DNA from: Candidatus Bathyarchaeota archaeon
GTDB lineage: Archaea > Thermoproteota > Bathyarchaeia > TCS64
Reading direction: 5' to 3'
Length of the DNA stretch: 64,000 nucleotides
Assembly: GCA_016783455.1 (NCBI GenBank)
Contig: JADHWN010000008.1
Span: 1-64,000 of the forward strand
Part shown: positions 54,865-64,000 of the stretch, one piece after another
Layout: each line of letters begins with the position of its first letter
Numbering within the stretch: the stretch's first letter is position 1
Notes under the pieces: model-generated
Told to the model about the DNA's origin: nothing
Database searches by the model: none
The model's input: only the letters and a program-made list of their open reading frames with translations
Made by a program: the position numbers and the translations under genes

Positions 54865-56289
54865 TCACCAGGCGGACTTTCGGTTGAGGTAGTCCACGGT
54901 GTCGGGGTGGTGCTCGTCCCAGCCGCTGACGTACTCCTTCACCTTCTCGTTGAGGGCTACGGTCTCGTCGTACCCCATCTTCTTGATGAAGGCCTCGATG
55001 TCCTCCGGGCTCTTCCTCCTAGGCGCCCAGTCATCCGCGTTGGCGACCCTGAAGAGGAACCGGGAGTAGTTGGCGGCAGCCAGCCTCAGGTACGTCCTGT
55101 CGACCTTGTCCACGGTGTCGTACTTAGTATGACCGTACCCGCGCCCCGTACTGGTGGCCCTCGCCTCGGAGTCTCCTCCACCTCCGGAGGGCACCCCCTT
55201 CAGGAAGAAGGGCCAGTGGTCGCTGTAGGGTCCCGCCCTCTGCCCCATGGGCATCTCGGCGCTCATCTCCTCCCTCCACTTCTCCAGGTATGGCTCCAGC
55301 TCGGGGTAGTCGTGGAAGGTCACCCCCTTCCTGCCGGTTCCCCCAGCGGCATCCAGGTTGAGCATGAACCTGCAGTCCCCCAGCTCGTCCTCGTGCATCG
55401 CAGTGTAGGCGTATGAGCCGAAGAGGCCGATCTCCTCCGCTCCGAAGCACATGAACCTGATGCGCCTCTTCAGCTTGTCCTTCACCATGTTGACGACCCG
55501 GGCCATCTCCATGACGACCACGGCGCCCGAGGCCGGGTCCACCGCCCCCTGGCTGATGTCGTGGCCATCGTAGTGGCTCCCGGTGACGACGTGCTCCTTG
55601 TCGCCGGATGTCCCGTCGACGTCGCCGATGATGTTGTGGGTGGTGACCTCCATGTTCTTGTCTGTGGTGGTTATCTTGATGGTGACCTCGCCCTCCCTCT
55701 TGAGGAGCCTCTGGATGAACGTCCCGTCCTCGTAAGCCAGGCCTACTGAGGGGATGATGGGGCTGACCCCGCCGGTTGGAGGACCGTAGGCCGGGTAGTG
55801 GTTCATGAAGATCCAGCCCTTGGCGCCCGCCAGGACGCTCCTGTTGAACTTCTCGGACCTGTGGAGGCTCCGGGTCATCCCCTGGGGCCGGGCGCTGGAG
55901 CACATGACGACGTTCCCGTCGATCTCGTCCTTCCGCTTCTCGTAGATGTCGAGGGGGCCCGGACCCAGGTCCACGAGCTTCGCCTCGATCTCCCCGCCGA
56001 TGCTGAAGGGCAGGGAGATGACGTCGAACTCCATCTGGATGGGTGCCGTCACCTCAAGCTTCGCCGGCCCCCGCTCCCAGCCGGGGATCTTGAACGGCTC
56101 GTAGTAGGCGTCCTCGAGGCCGTACTCCTTGAGCTTGTCCACCATGTACTTCACGGAGCCGATGTCCTCAGGGGTCCCGGGCCACCTGGCTCCGTATTTA
56201 TCACAGAGGACCTCAAGGTTCTCCATGGGCTCATTGCTGCTGTAGATCTCACCCAGAATCTTCTTGTCAACCTCTGAGTATGGATTCAA
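54865..56289 (-). CDS. M28-family zinc metallopeptidase (paralog 1)
   Basis: VVTGSHYDGHDISQGAVDPASGAVVVMEMARV, FMCFGAEEIGLFGS, MLNLDAAGG. Confidence 0.92.
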   Translation of the reverse strand: MNPYSEVDKKILGEIYSSNEPMENLEVLCDKYGARWPGTPEDIGSVKYMVDKLKEYGLEDAYYEPFKIPGWERGPAKLEVTAPIQMEFDVISLPFSIGGEIEAKLVDLGPGPLDIYEKRKDEIDGNVVMCSSARPQGMTRSLHRSEKFNRSVLAGAKGWIFMNHYPAYGPPTGGVSPIIPSVGLAYEDGTFIQRLLKREGEVTIKITTTDKNMEVTTHNIIGDVDGTSGDKEHVVTGSHYDGHDISQGAVDPASGAVVVMEMARVVNMVKDKLKRRIRFMCFGAEEIGLFGSYAYTAMHEDELGDCRFMLNLDAAGGTGRKGVTFHDYPELEPYLEKWREEMSAEMPMGQRAGPYSDHWPFFLKGVPSGGGGDSEARATSTGRGYGHTKYDTVDKVDRTYLRLAAANYSRFLFRVANADDWAPRRKSPEDIEAFIKKMGYDETVALNEKVKEYVSGWDEHHPDTVDYLNRKSAW

Positions 56290-56344
56290 TCTGATCGGAA
56301 AATACTCCCCGGATTAGGATATAAGCGTAATCAGAAAAGGGGGT

Positions 56345-57763
56345 TTAGGACTGGCGGTCGAGCCACTCCTTCGTGTCGGGATGGAGATCGTCCCAGCCGG
56401 CGACGTAGTCCCTCAGCATCTTGGCGGTGTCCTCCCCGCCTCCCGGGCGCATACCCCTGATGAGTTCATCGATCTCCTCCGGGGTCTTCCTCTCCACGGG
56501 CCAGACATCGGAGTTGGCCATCCTCAGCAGGAGCCTGGAGTAGTTGGCGGATGCCAGCCTCAGGTACTGGAGCTCGATCTTGTCGATGGTGTCGTACTTC
56601 GTGTGGCCGAAGCCCCTCCCCGTGGATGTCCTCCCTGGGTCGCCGCCGTTCCCCGTGACCACGCCCTTCTGGAAGAAGGGCCAGTGGTCGCTGGCGCCGC
56701 TCACCCGTGAGAAGTAGGGTATCTCAGCCTTCATCTCATTAGCCCACTGCTCCACAAGGGGGTAGAGCTCGGTGTAGCCGGTGAAGATGACCCCCTTCTT
56801 GCCCGCGCCGCCCGCCGAGTCGAGGTTGAGCATGAACCTGCAGTCCCCCAGCTCGTCCTCGTGTTCCTTGACGTAGTACCGCGAGCCGTGGAGGCCCGTC
56901 TCCTCGGCGCCGAACAGGAGGAACCTGACCCGGCGCTTCAGGTCGCCCTTGACCATGCTCAGCACCCGGGCCATCTCCATTACGACGACGGCTCCAGACG
57001 CCGGGTCGAGGGCTCCCTGGCTGATGTCGTGGCCGTCGTAGTGGCTCCCCGTCACCAGGTACTCGCTCTCCCCGGAAGTCCCCAGTATATCCCCAACGAT
57101 GTTGTAAGTCTCGACTGGGAGGTTCTTGTCGGTGGTCTTGATCTTCACCGTGACCTCCCCCTCCCGATCAACGAGGCGCTGAAGGAACGTCCCGTCCTCA
57201 TAGGCTATGCCCACGCAGGGAATGAGGGGGCTTATACCCCCAGTTGGAGGCCCGTAGGCCGGGTAGTGGTTCATGAATATCCAACCCTTGGCGCCCGCTA
57301 GGACGCTTCTCCTGAACTTCTCGGACCTATGGAGGCTCCGGGTCATCCCCTGGGGCCTGGCGCTGGAGCACATGACGATGTTCCCGTCCACCTCATCCCT
57401 CCGCTTCTCGTAGATGTCAGGGTGGCCCGCCCCGAGGTCGACCAGCTTCGCCTCGACCTCCCCGGAGATGCTGTGGGGGAGGGAGATGACGTCAAACTCC
57501 TTCTCGATGGGGCTGGTTACCTCAAGGGTGGCCTTCCCCCTCTTCCAGCCAGGGATCTGTAACGTCTCGTAGTGGACGTTCTCCAGGCCGTAGCTCTCAA
57601 GTTTCTCGACCATGTACTTGACGGAGCCGATGTCCTCAGGTGTCCCAGGCCACCTGGCGCCGTAGACGTCACAGAGCACCTTGAGGTTGTCCATGGGCTC
57701 CGAGGACGTGTAGATCTCCGCCATAATCTTCTTGTCGACATCCAGATACGGATTGTCTACCAA
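56345..57763 (-). CDS. M28-family zinc metallopeptidase (paralog 2)
   Basis: LVTGSHYDGHDISQGALDPASGAVVVMEMARV, LLFGAEETGLHGS, MLNLDSAGG. Confidence 0.92.
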   Translation of the reverse strand: MVDNPYLDVDKKIMAEIYTSSEPMDNLKVLCDVYGARWPGTPEDIGSVKYMVEKLESYGLENVHYETLQIPGWKRGKATLEVTSPIEKEFDVISLPHSISGEVEAKLVDLGAGHPDIYEKRRDEVDGNIVMCSSARPQGMTRSLHRSEKFRRSVLAGAKGWIFMNHYPAYGPPTGGISPLIPCVGIAYEDGTFLQRLVDREGEVTVKIKTTDKNLPVETYNIVGDILGTSGESEYLVTGSHYDGHDISQGALDPASGAVVVMEMARVLSMVKGDLKRRVRFLLFGAEETGLHGSRYYVKEHEDELGDCRFMLNLDSAGGAGKKGVIFTGYTELYPLVEQWANEMKAEIPYFSRVSGASDHWPFFQKGVVTGNGGDPGRTSTGRGFGHTKYDTIDKIELQYLRLASANYSRLLLRMANSDVWPVERKTPEEIDELIRGMRPGGGEDTAKMLRDYVAGWDDLHPDTKEWLDRQS

Positions 57764-57817
57764 AAATCACACCGGAGGAGATTCGCCCTATACGGATTTA
57801 AGATTAAGGATGAGAAA

Positions 57818-59260
57818 TTAGATGGACTCCTCCCAGGAGGCAGTGAGCCTGTCGAGGTACGCCTTGGCCTCCGGCCTCAGCTGGCCCCTCCTCTCCGTGA
57901 GGTAGTCCTTCAGCCAGGCCCCAAGAGCGAGGGTCTCATCGTAGCCCCGCCCCTTGACCAGCTCCTCTATCTCCTCCTGGGTTCTGTGGCTCACAGGCCA
58001 GTCGTCGGTGTTCAGGATCCTCACCGCCGCCAGCGACGAGTTGGCGACACACTCCCTCTGCGCCCGGAGATCCGCCTTGTCCACCGTGTCGTGCATTGTG
58101 TGGCCGTAGCCCCTCCCACCCCGTCTCCTCGCCTCTTCGGGGTCACCCATGCCTGAGGTCGGGATCCCTTTCAGCAGGAACGGCCAGTGGTCGCTGTAGG
58201 GGCTCACCCCCTGGCTGATGGGGATATCGACGCCGATCGCGGAGGCCACGTCTCCGAAGAACCTCTCCAGTTTGGGCCACCCGTGGAGGCCGAATCCCTG
58301 CCTGCCTGAGCGGCCTGCTCCGTCGAAGTTGAGCATGAATCGGACGTCCTCCATCTCCTCCTCGTGCTCCGCGACGTAGGCCCTGCTTCCGTAGAGGCCG
58401 ATCTCTTCGGCGGCGAAGGCGATGAACCTGATGGACCTCTGCAGGTGCTCCCTCTCCCTCGCGAGGACCCGGGCCGCCTCCATGACGCAGACGGCCCCCG
58501 TGGCGTCGTCCAGGGCTCCAACGGCGATGTCGTGCCCGTCGTAGTGGCCTCCATAGATCACCATCTCGTCATCGATGGCTCCGGGCAGGTCGGCGACGAC
58601 GTTCCAGGACTCCACGTCGAGGTTCTCGCATTCCGTCTCCATCCTGAGCTTAACCCTCCCCTTCCTCTCCAGGAGACGTTCGAGGTAGCAGCCCTCCTCG
58701 TACGAGATGCCTATCGAGGGAACGATGGGGCTTATCCCGCCCGTCGGGGGGCCGTAGGTGGGGTAGTGATTCATGAAGATGAACCCCGCCGCCCCGGCTA
58801 GGACGCTCCTCTGGAACTTCTCGTTCCTGTGGAGGGGTCGGCCCATACCCGGGGGAGTGCGGCTGGTGACCATGACTATGTTCCCCTCGATCTCGTCCTC
58901 CCGCTTCTCGTAGATGTCCACGGGGCCGTCGCCGAGGAAGACGAGGTCTCCCTCCACCTCACCCGAGGCACTATGAGGGAGGGCGATGCAGGGGATCTCC
59001 TTCTCCTTGGGGCTAATCACCGCGAGCCTGGAGAAACCACGGTTCCAGCCTGGGAGGGTCAGGGACTCCATGTGGACATCCTCAAGGCCGTACCCCTCAA
59101 GCTTCCCCGCCATGTACTCGCAGGCCTTCCTGTCGTCTCCGGAGCCCGGCCAACGGCTGTTGTAGTCGTCGCAGAGGACGACGAGGTTGTCCATGGTCTC
59201 GGTGCTCCCGTAGACCTCCCCTAATATCCTTTTATCCAGGTCCGAGTAGGGGTTGACCAA
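57818..59260 (-). CDS. M28-family zinc metallopeptidase (paralog 3)
   Basis: YGGHYDGHDIAVGALDDATGAVCVMEAARV, IAFAAEEIGLYGS, MLNFDGAG. Confidence 0.92.
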   Translation of the reverse strand: MVNPYSDLDKRILGEVYGSTETMDNLVVLCDDYNSRWPGSGDDRKACEYMAGKLEGYGLEDVHMESLTLPGWNRGFSRLAVISPKEKEIPCIALPHSASGEVEGDLVFLGDGPVDIYEKREDEIEGNIVMVTSRTPPGMGRPLHRNEKFQRSVLAGAAGFIFMNHYPTYGPPTGGISPIVPSIGISYEEGCYLERLLERKGRVKLRMETECENLDVESWNVVADLPGAIDDEMVIYGGHYDGHDIAVGALDDATGAVCVMEAARVLAREREHLQRSIRFIAFAAEEIGLYGSRAYVAEHEEEMEDVRFMLNFDGAGRSGRQGFGLHGWPKLERFFGDVASAIGVDIPISQGVSPYSDHWPFLLKGIPTSGMGDPEEARRRGGRGYGHTMHDTVDKADLRAQRECVANSSLAAVRILNTDDWPVSHRTQEEIEELVKGRGYDETLALGAWLKDYLTERRGQLRPEAKAYLDRLTASWEESI

Positions 59261-59364
59261 AACATTTCACCGCCTCATACGTTTTCGAGGATGTATTTAA
59301 CGCCGCTCAGGCGTCTCCAAACGGTTTTAAGGGGCTCGTCATCCCTCAGTCTTGGGCGCAGGTT

Positions 59365-60240
59365 TTGGGAGTCATAATCTTTACCGACAACCCCACCGTC
59401 CACGAGACCCAGCTGGTGCTGGGGGAGCTGAGGGCGCGGGGGATACCCACCAAGTTCAGGGCACCCTGGGACATCTCCCTTCCGGAGATACCGGAGTACG
59501 ACGCGGACCTAGTATACGCCCCCAGCAACATGCTGAACCGGGGCTCCACGTTCGAGCTGATCCACCGCCACCTCATCCTCAAGGAGCTGGAGGAGAGGAT
59601 CGGCACAGTCATCAACCCCGTGGACAGCCTCCTCAACTACTCCAAGGGCCACCTCACACTCCAGATGAAGAAGCTGGGAATCCCCCATCCGGAGACCCTC
59701 ATCACCGAGAACATAGACAAAGCCTACAACTTCGCTTCAGGGCTACTCGACTCGGGTAAGAACGTCGTTCTCAAGCCCATCTGCAAGGGGCGGGGGGTCG
59801 GGGTCATCAGATTGGACCGCATACGGAGCAGGGAGGACCTCCTCCAGTTCCTCGCGTGGTATGGGAGGGCCCACGGTCAGGGGGTCTACTACCTCCAGGA
59901 GTTCATCCACAACCAGGGCCACGACATCCGGTGCATGGTGGTCGGGGACGAGGTCGTCGGAAGGGAGAAGCGCTCCAACCCCAATGACTTCAGGTACAAC
60001 CTGAGCGCGGGGGGCACAGCTGAGAACTTCCTGGACCCCGTCTACGACGAGCTGTCGCTGAAGGTGGCGGATGCCGTGGGCTTCAAGATAACGGGCATCG
60101 ACGTCCTACCCGCGGCAGACGGGACGCCCTATATTCTGGAAGCGAACTGCTTCCCGGGGTACACTGGTCTTATCGAGGCCACTGGGATCCCCATCCACGA
60201 GAGGATAGTTGACTACTTCGAGGGATTCATCAGAAAATAG
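59365..60240 (+). CDS. RimK-like ATP-grasp ligase
   Basis: NVVLKPICKGRGVGVIRL, YYLQEFIHNQGHDIRCMVVGDEVV, ITGIDVLPAADGTPYILEANCFPGY. Confidence 0.88.
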   Translation: MGVIIFTDNPTVHETQLVLGELRARGIPTKFRAPWDISLPEIPEYDADLVYAPSNMLNRGSTFELIHRHLILKELEERIGTVINPVDSLLNYSKGHLTLQMKKLGIPHPETLITENIDKAYNFASGLLDSGKNVVLKPICKGRGVGVIRLDRIRSREDLLQFLAWYGRAHGQGVYYLQEFIHNQGHDIRCMVVGDEVVGREKRSNPNDFRYNLSAGGTAENFLDPVYDELSLKVADAVGFKITGIDVLPAADGTPYILEANCFPGYTGLIEATGIPIHERIVDYFEGFIRK

Positions 60241-60253
60241 GGTACGAGAGGCT

Positions 60254-60643
60254 TCACTTCCTCTCCAGCTTGTCGGCGTCCACGAGTACCATAATGACCG
60301 CGTTCACCATCACGATCCCGTGGGACTTGGCCTCCTCGGATGTCGATGCGTCTGGCCACCTCATCCCGCCCTTGATGATGTTTATACGCCTGTTCCCCTC
60401 TGGCAGGATGCTGAGCACCGCGTCGCCGTCGATCTTCTCGGGGTTAGGAGTGGCAACCGTGACATCGACCATGAGGGCCTCCGACATCTCCTTGAAGCTC
60501 CCTATCTTGAAGAGCTGCCCCAGACCCACCATGCTGCTGTGGCTGATGGCGTCCTTCACCGCCCTCTGCGCGGCCTTGGTCTCGTCCTCCCCGTGGAGGT
60601 CGACGCCGGTCCCCAGCTCCAGGATATACTTCCTGTAGTCCAA
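60254..60643 (-). CDS. Lin0512-family protein
   Basis: ELGTGVDLHGEDETKAAQRAVKDAISHSSMVGL…VTVATPNPEKIDGDAVLSILPEG…GGMRWPD. Confidence 0.75.
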   Translation of the reverse strand: MDYRKYILELGTGVDLHGEDETKAAQRAVKDAISHSSMVGLGQLFKIGSFKEMSEALMVDVTVATPNPEKIDGDAVLSILPEGNRRINIIKGGMRWPDASTSEEAKSHGIVMVNAVIMVLVDADKLERK

Positions 60644-60773
60644 ACTTTACACCGACCGAACCTAGCCCAAGCACGTTAAAAGCCTTTATCAATTCACAGG
60701 ATTTCAGGAGGTGGATGCCTACCCTTATCGCCTCTCCATATGCAGCCGTTCCCCCCAGGCTACTAGGGCTCAC

Positions 60774-61985
60774 TCAATCGGCTCTCTCAACGGTCTCCTT
60801 CGCCAGCAGCTGGATCACCACCATGGCGACCAGCAGTATGAGGGACGTCGCGTAGAAGGCGTTGACGAGGCCCAGGTTGTCCGCTATAGTTCCTAGAAGG
60901 AGGGGGCCAACGAAGTATCCGAGGTCCCTGAAGAAGCGGTAGCTCCCGATGAGGGTGCCCTCCAGCTCCGATGGGGCGATGTCGCTCACCATGGCGACGA
61001 GGGGAGTGTAGAAGAGGGCCGCCTCGACGCCGAGAAAGAGGGAGCAGACGATGAGGAGGATGAAGCTGCCCGTCATGGTGAAGGTGACTATGCTGATCAC
61101 CGAGCCGGCGAGGCCGACGACGATGATCCTCTTCCTGCCGATCCTGTCGGAGGTGTGGCCGGTGACGGGCTGGAGGAGGGCCCACGAGAAGGTGAACGCA
61201 GACATGACGGTGACGACCCTATCGATGCCCATCCCCAACCCCGTCAGGTAGAGGGGGAGGAAGGAGACGACTAGGCTGTCCATGATCTTGCTGCTGAAGC
61301 CGGCGAAGTACATGGGCGCCAGTTGCCTGGCGTAGGAGGTGATCTTCACCCTCATCTTGGGTCTGGTTCTCTCCTCGTGGACGAGGGCGTTGGTCTTGGG
61401 GATGAAAAAGAAGCTCGCGACGGCGCCGACGGCGGAGATGGCCATGAGGACCGTGAAGGGCTGCCTGAGGCCGTAGGAGACGGCGAGGTACCCGGCGAGG
61501 GAGGTACCCAGCGTCGACCCCCCGTATGCGGCGAGCTGGAAGAGGCCCATCGCGAGGCCGATCCGGGAGGGGATCACCTCCGTCATCGCCACCATAATGC
61601 CGACGAAGGTGCTGCCGCCGCCGAGGCCGATGAGGGCTGTCCCCAGGAGCATCCCCGTGAACTGGTCCGCCGAGGCGATCACCATGCCGCCGAGGGCCGA
61701 GACGATGGCTCCTACGACGATGACGGGCTTCCTCCCGACGCGGTCCGAGAGGGCGCCCATGAAGAGGTTTGTGACGGCCTTGGTGAGGCCGAAGACCGAT
61801 GTCACCATGCCGATCTGGGTGAAGGAGGCGATCATCAGGACCTCCTTCGCGAAGAGGGAGGACAGCCCCCTCTGGATGCCCCAGACGACGCCTGCCAGCA
61901 GCTCGATGAATAGAAGACCGACCGCTATGAGATACACTCTGTCCTTTTCCGTGGACCGCCCCACCCCTCCGGCCAACGCTCCCAT
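60774..61985 (-). CDS. MFS transporter
   Basis: GALSDRVGRKPVIVVGAI, TGHTSDRIGRKRIIVVGLA. Start reassigned to MGALAGGVGRSTEKDRVYL. Confidence 0.9.
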   Translation of the reverse strand: MGALAGGVGRSTEKDRVYLIAVGLLFIELLAGVVWGIQRGLSSLFAKEVLMIASFTQIGMVTSVFGLTKAVTNLFMGALSDRVGRKPVIVVGAIVSALGGMVIASADQFTGMLLGTALIGLGGGSTFVGIMVAMTEVIPSRIGLAMGLFQLAAYGGSTLGTSLAGYLAVSYGLRQPFTVLMAISAVGAVASFFFIPKTNALVHEERTRPKMRVKITSYARQLAPMYFAGFSSKIMDSLVVSFLPLYLTGLGMGIDRVVTVMSAFTFSWALLQPVTGHTSDRIGRKRIIVVGLAGSVISIVTFTMTGSFILLIVCSLFLGVEAALFYTPLVAMVSDIAPSELEGTLIGSYRFFRDLGYFVGPLLLGTIADNLGLVNAFYATSLILLVAMVVIQLLAKETVERAD

Positions 61986-62156
61986 GGACTTATACGCCGA
62001 AATTATAGGTCTTACTCTTTCTGAGAAGATGGAGTCCAAACTTTTCACCGTCCGAACTAGCAGGCACGAAAAAAGGGTTACCAGCCCTCGGCTCTCAGAA
62101 GAAATAAAAGCACCTATATGGTGTTGATTGTAAAACTCTTGACGGAGCGTTGAGGC

Positions 62157-63020
62157 ATGGGTGCAGGATTCTCGGTGGAGGAGAGGCTCAGGGAGTTCCT
62201 CAAGGACGACATAGGATGGGGGGACATCACATCTGAAGCCCTCATCGACGACGGCCAGATTGCGAAGGGCCGCCTCTACTTCAGGGAGGACGGAGTGGCA
62301 GCCGGGCTGGATGAGGTGACGACCATATTCCACATCCTGGGCTGCGAGGTCAACGCCATCGAGAGGGACGGGAGCAGCGTCTCAAGGAACCAGACACTCA
62401 TGGAGATCAGCGGACCAGCGAAAGCCCTCCTCGCCGGGGAGAGGACCGCACTGAACATCCTGGGACGGATGGCGGGGATAGCCACCGCCGTCTCAAAGAT
62501 CGCATCGCAGGTCTCCAAGGTGAGTCAGAACACGAAGGTCGCAGCTACACGGAAGACGATGCCCGGACTTGGTGAGCTCGACAAGAAGGCTGTTGCCCTG
62601 GGCGGGGGAGACACTCACCGGTTCAGGCTTGACGACTGCGTCCTGATCAAGGATAACCACCTCGCCCTGCTGCCCTCTATCACGGAGGCCGTGAAGGCGG
62701 CTAGGAGCGCCGTGAGCTTCACCAAGAAAATTGAGATAGAGATCGAGTCCCTGGAGGGGGCAGTGGAGGCGGCGAAGGCCGGGGCTGACATCATCATGTT
62801 CGACAACATGCCCCCAGAGGAGATCGAGAGATGCCTGGCACGCCTCTCGGAGCTGGGCCTCAGGGAGGGAAGGGTTTATGAGGCGAGTGGGGGCATCACA
62901 CCGGAGAACGTCGGGGACTACGCGGCCTCGGGTGTGGACATCATCTCCATGGGGAGCCTCACCCACTCCGTGAGGGCCCTCGACGTCAAGCTCGAGATTG
63001 AGATGGTCAAGAAGGAATAG
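62157..63020 (+). CDS. nadC: Nicotinate-nucleotide pyrophosphorylase (carboxylating)
   Basis: EFLKDDIGWGDITSEAL, GERTALNILGRMAGIAT, ATRKTMPGLGELDKKAVALGGGDTHRFRLDDCVLIKDNH. Confidence 0.96.
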   Translation: MGAGFSVEERLREFLKDDIGWGDITSEALIDDGQIAKGRLYFREDGVAAGLDEVTTIFHILGCEVNAIERDGSSVSRNQTLMEISGPAKALLAGERTALNILGRMAGIATAVSKIASQVSKVSQNTKVAATRKTMPGLGELDKKAVALGGGDTHRFRLDDCVLIKDNHLALLPSITEAVKAARSAVSFTKKIEIEIESLEGAVEAAKAGADIIMFDNMPPEEIERCLARLSELGLREGRVYEASGGITPENVGDYAASGVDIISMGSLTHSVRALDVKLEIEMVKKE

Positions 63021-63022
63021 CG

Positions 63023-63946
63023 TTGGATACATCGGAACTCCAGAGGAAGATCGTGGAGCTGAAGGAGGAGAAGAACGCCCTCCTCATCGTCCACAACTAC
63101 CAGATCCCCGAGATACAGGAGATAGGGGACTTCGTCGGGGACTCTCTGCAGCTCAGCAGGAGGGCCCAGGAGGCCGGCGACGTCGACCTCATCGTCTTCT
63201 GCGGCGTCGACTTCATGGCCGAGACCGCGTCCATCCTCAACCAGGACAAGAAGATCATCATCCCCTCAGCGAGGGCTCGATGCCCCATGGCGGCCATGCT
63301 CCCCGTCAGCGTCCTCAGGGCCGCCAAGGAGAGCCACCCGGACGCCTCGGTCGTCCTGTACGTGAACACCTATGCTGAGGCCAAGGCCGAGGCAGATGTC
63401 ACCTGTACCTCCAGTAACGCTGCGGAGATCATTGGGAAGCTTGATGCTGAAACCATCCTCTTCGGGCCGGACAAGAACCTCGTGTGGTACGCCGGGCAGA
63501 AGAACCCGGGTAAGACCCTCATCTCTGTGCCCGCTGACGGGTTCTGCTACGTCCACCGCTTCTTCGGTGACGGCGCTGCAGCTATGCAGCTGAAGGATGA
63601 ATACCCGGAGGCGGAGCTCCTCGTGCACCCCGAGTGCGAGCCCGAGTTCCAGATGAGGGCCGACTACGTCCTGTCGACTGGGGGCATGTACAGGAGATGC
63701 CAGGAGTCTGATGCCAAGGTTTTCATCCTTGGGACCGAGGTGGGGCTGGTCGACCGCCTGAGGAGGGAGATCCCGGGCAAGACGTTCCTCCCCGCCTTGG
63801 AGCATAACGAGTGCTCCGCGATGAAGCAGATTACCCTTGAGAATACCTACCAGGCCTTGCTCGACGAGGAGCCTGTCGTGAAGGTCCCTTCCGAGATCGC
63901 TGAGAGGGCAAGGGTTCCCATCAGACGCATGCTTGAGATGAGCTGA
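63023..63946 (+). CDS. nadA: Quinolinate synthase NadA
   Basis: ALLIVHNYQIPEIQEIGDFVGDSLQLSR, CGVDFMAETASILN, VHPECEPEFQMRADYVLSTGGM, LEHNECSAMKQIT. Confidence 0.96.
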   Translation: MDTSELQRKIVELKEEKNALLIVHNYQIPEIQEIGDFVGDSLQLSRRAQEAGDVDLIVFCGVDFMAETASILNQDKKIIIPSARARCPMAAMLPVSVLRAAKESHPDASVVLYVNTYAEAKAEADVTCTSSNAAEIIGKLDAETILFGPDKNLVWYAGQKNPGKTLISVPADGFCYVHRFFGDGAAAMQLKDEYPEAELLVHPECEPEFQMRADYVLSTGGMYRRCQESDAKVFILGTEVGLVDRLRREIPGKTFLPALEHNECSAMKQITLENTYQALLDEEPVVKVPSEIAERARVPIRRMLEMS

Positions 63947-64000
63947 TCTTTAAATTTACTTCTACAGCACCGCGACTGAGGATAAGAATCCTAACTCAGT

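Noticed and set aside
1-64000. CRISPR arrays, IS elements, prophage modules
   Set aside because: No regularly spaced repeats, transposase, integrase or phage structural motifs were seen on reading the window.

Overview
This is a high-GC archaeal chromosomal window, probably from the TACK/Bathyarchaeia side judging by gene content (not proven). It is densely coding and mostly housekeeping. Contents include a ribosomal/secretion/transcription block (rps19e, PDCD5, L39e, L31e, LX, prefoldin alpha, FtsY, SecE, Spt5, L11, L1, L10), tRNA-Thr(TGT), LeuRS, AlaRS, AlaX, archaeosine TGT, C1-folate genes (fhs, folD, mtd), a mevalonate pair (thiolase plus a DUF35-HMG-CoA synthase fusion), nadC/nadA, and a peptide/acyl-amino-acid catabolic stretch with three tandem M28 peptidases. 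The items most worth a second look are: (1) a compact, very GC-rich four-gene cluster at 39.1-42.9 kb encoding a RecA/RadA-like protein with degenerate Walker motifs, a small helical protein, a PolB2-like family B polymerase with substituted motif C and exonuclease motifs, and a PD-(D/E)XK-like nuclease, resembling an archaeal mutasome; (2) an alaS locus where a low-GC, bacterial-type, C-Ala-less AlaRS directly follows a 69-codon N-terminal remnant of an archaeal AlaRS; (3) two genes whose conserved N-termini lie upstream of any canonical start and seem to start at ATA and ATC with well-spaced Shine-Dalgarno sequences; (4) a predicted three-way-junction RNA with a 12-bp closing stem near 2.6 kb. 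No CRISPR array or recognisable transposon was seen. All family assignments come from reading motifs by eye, without database searches.
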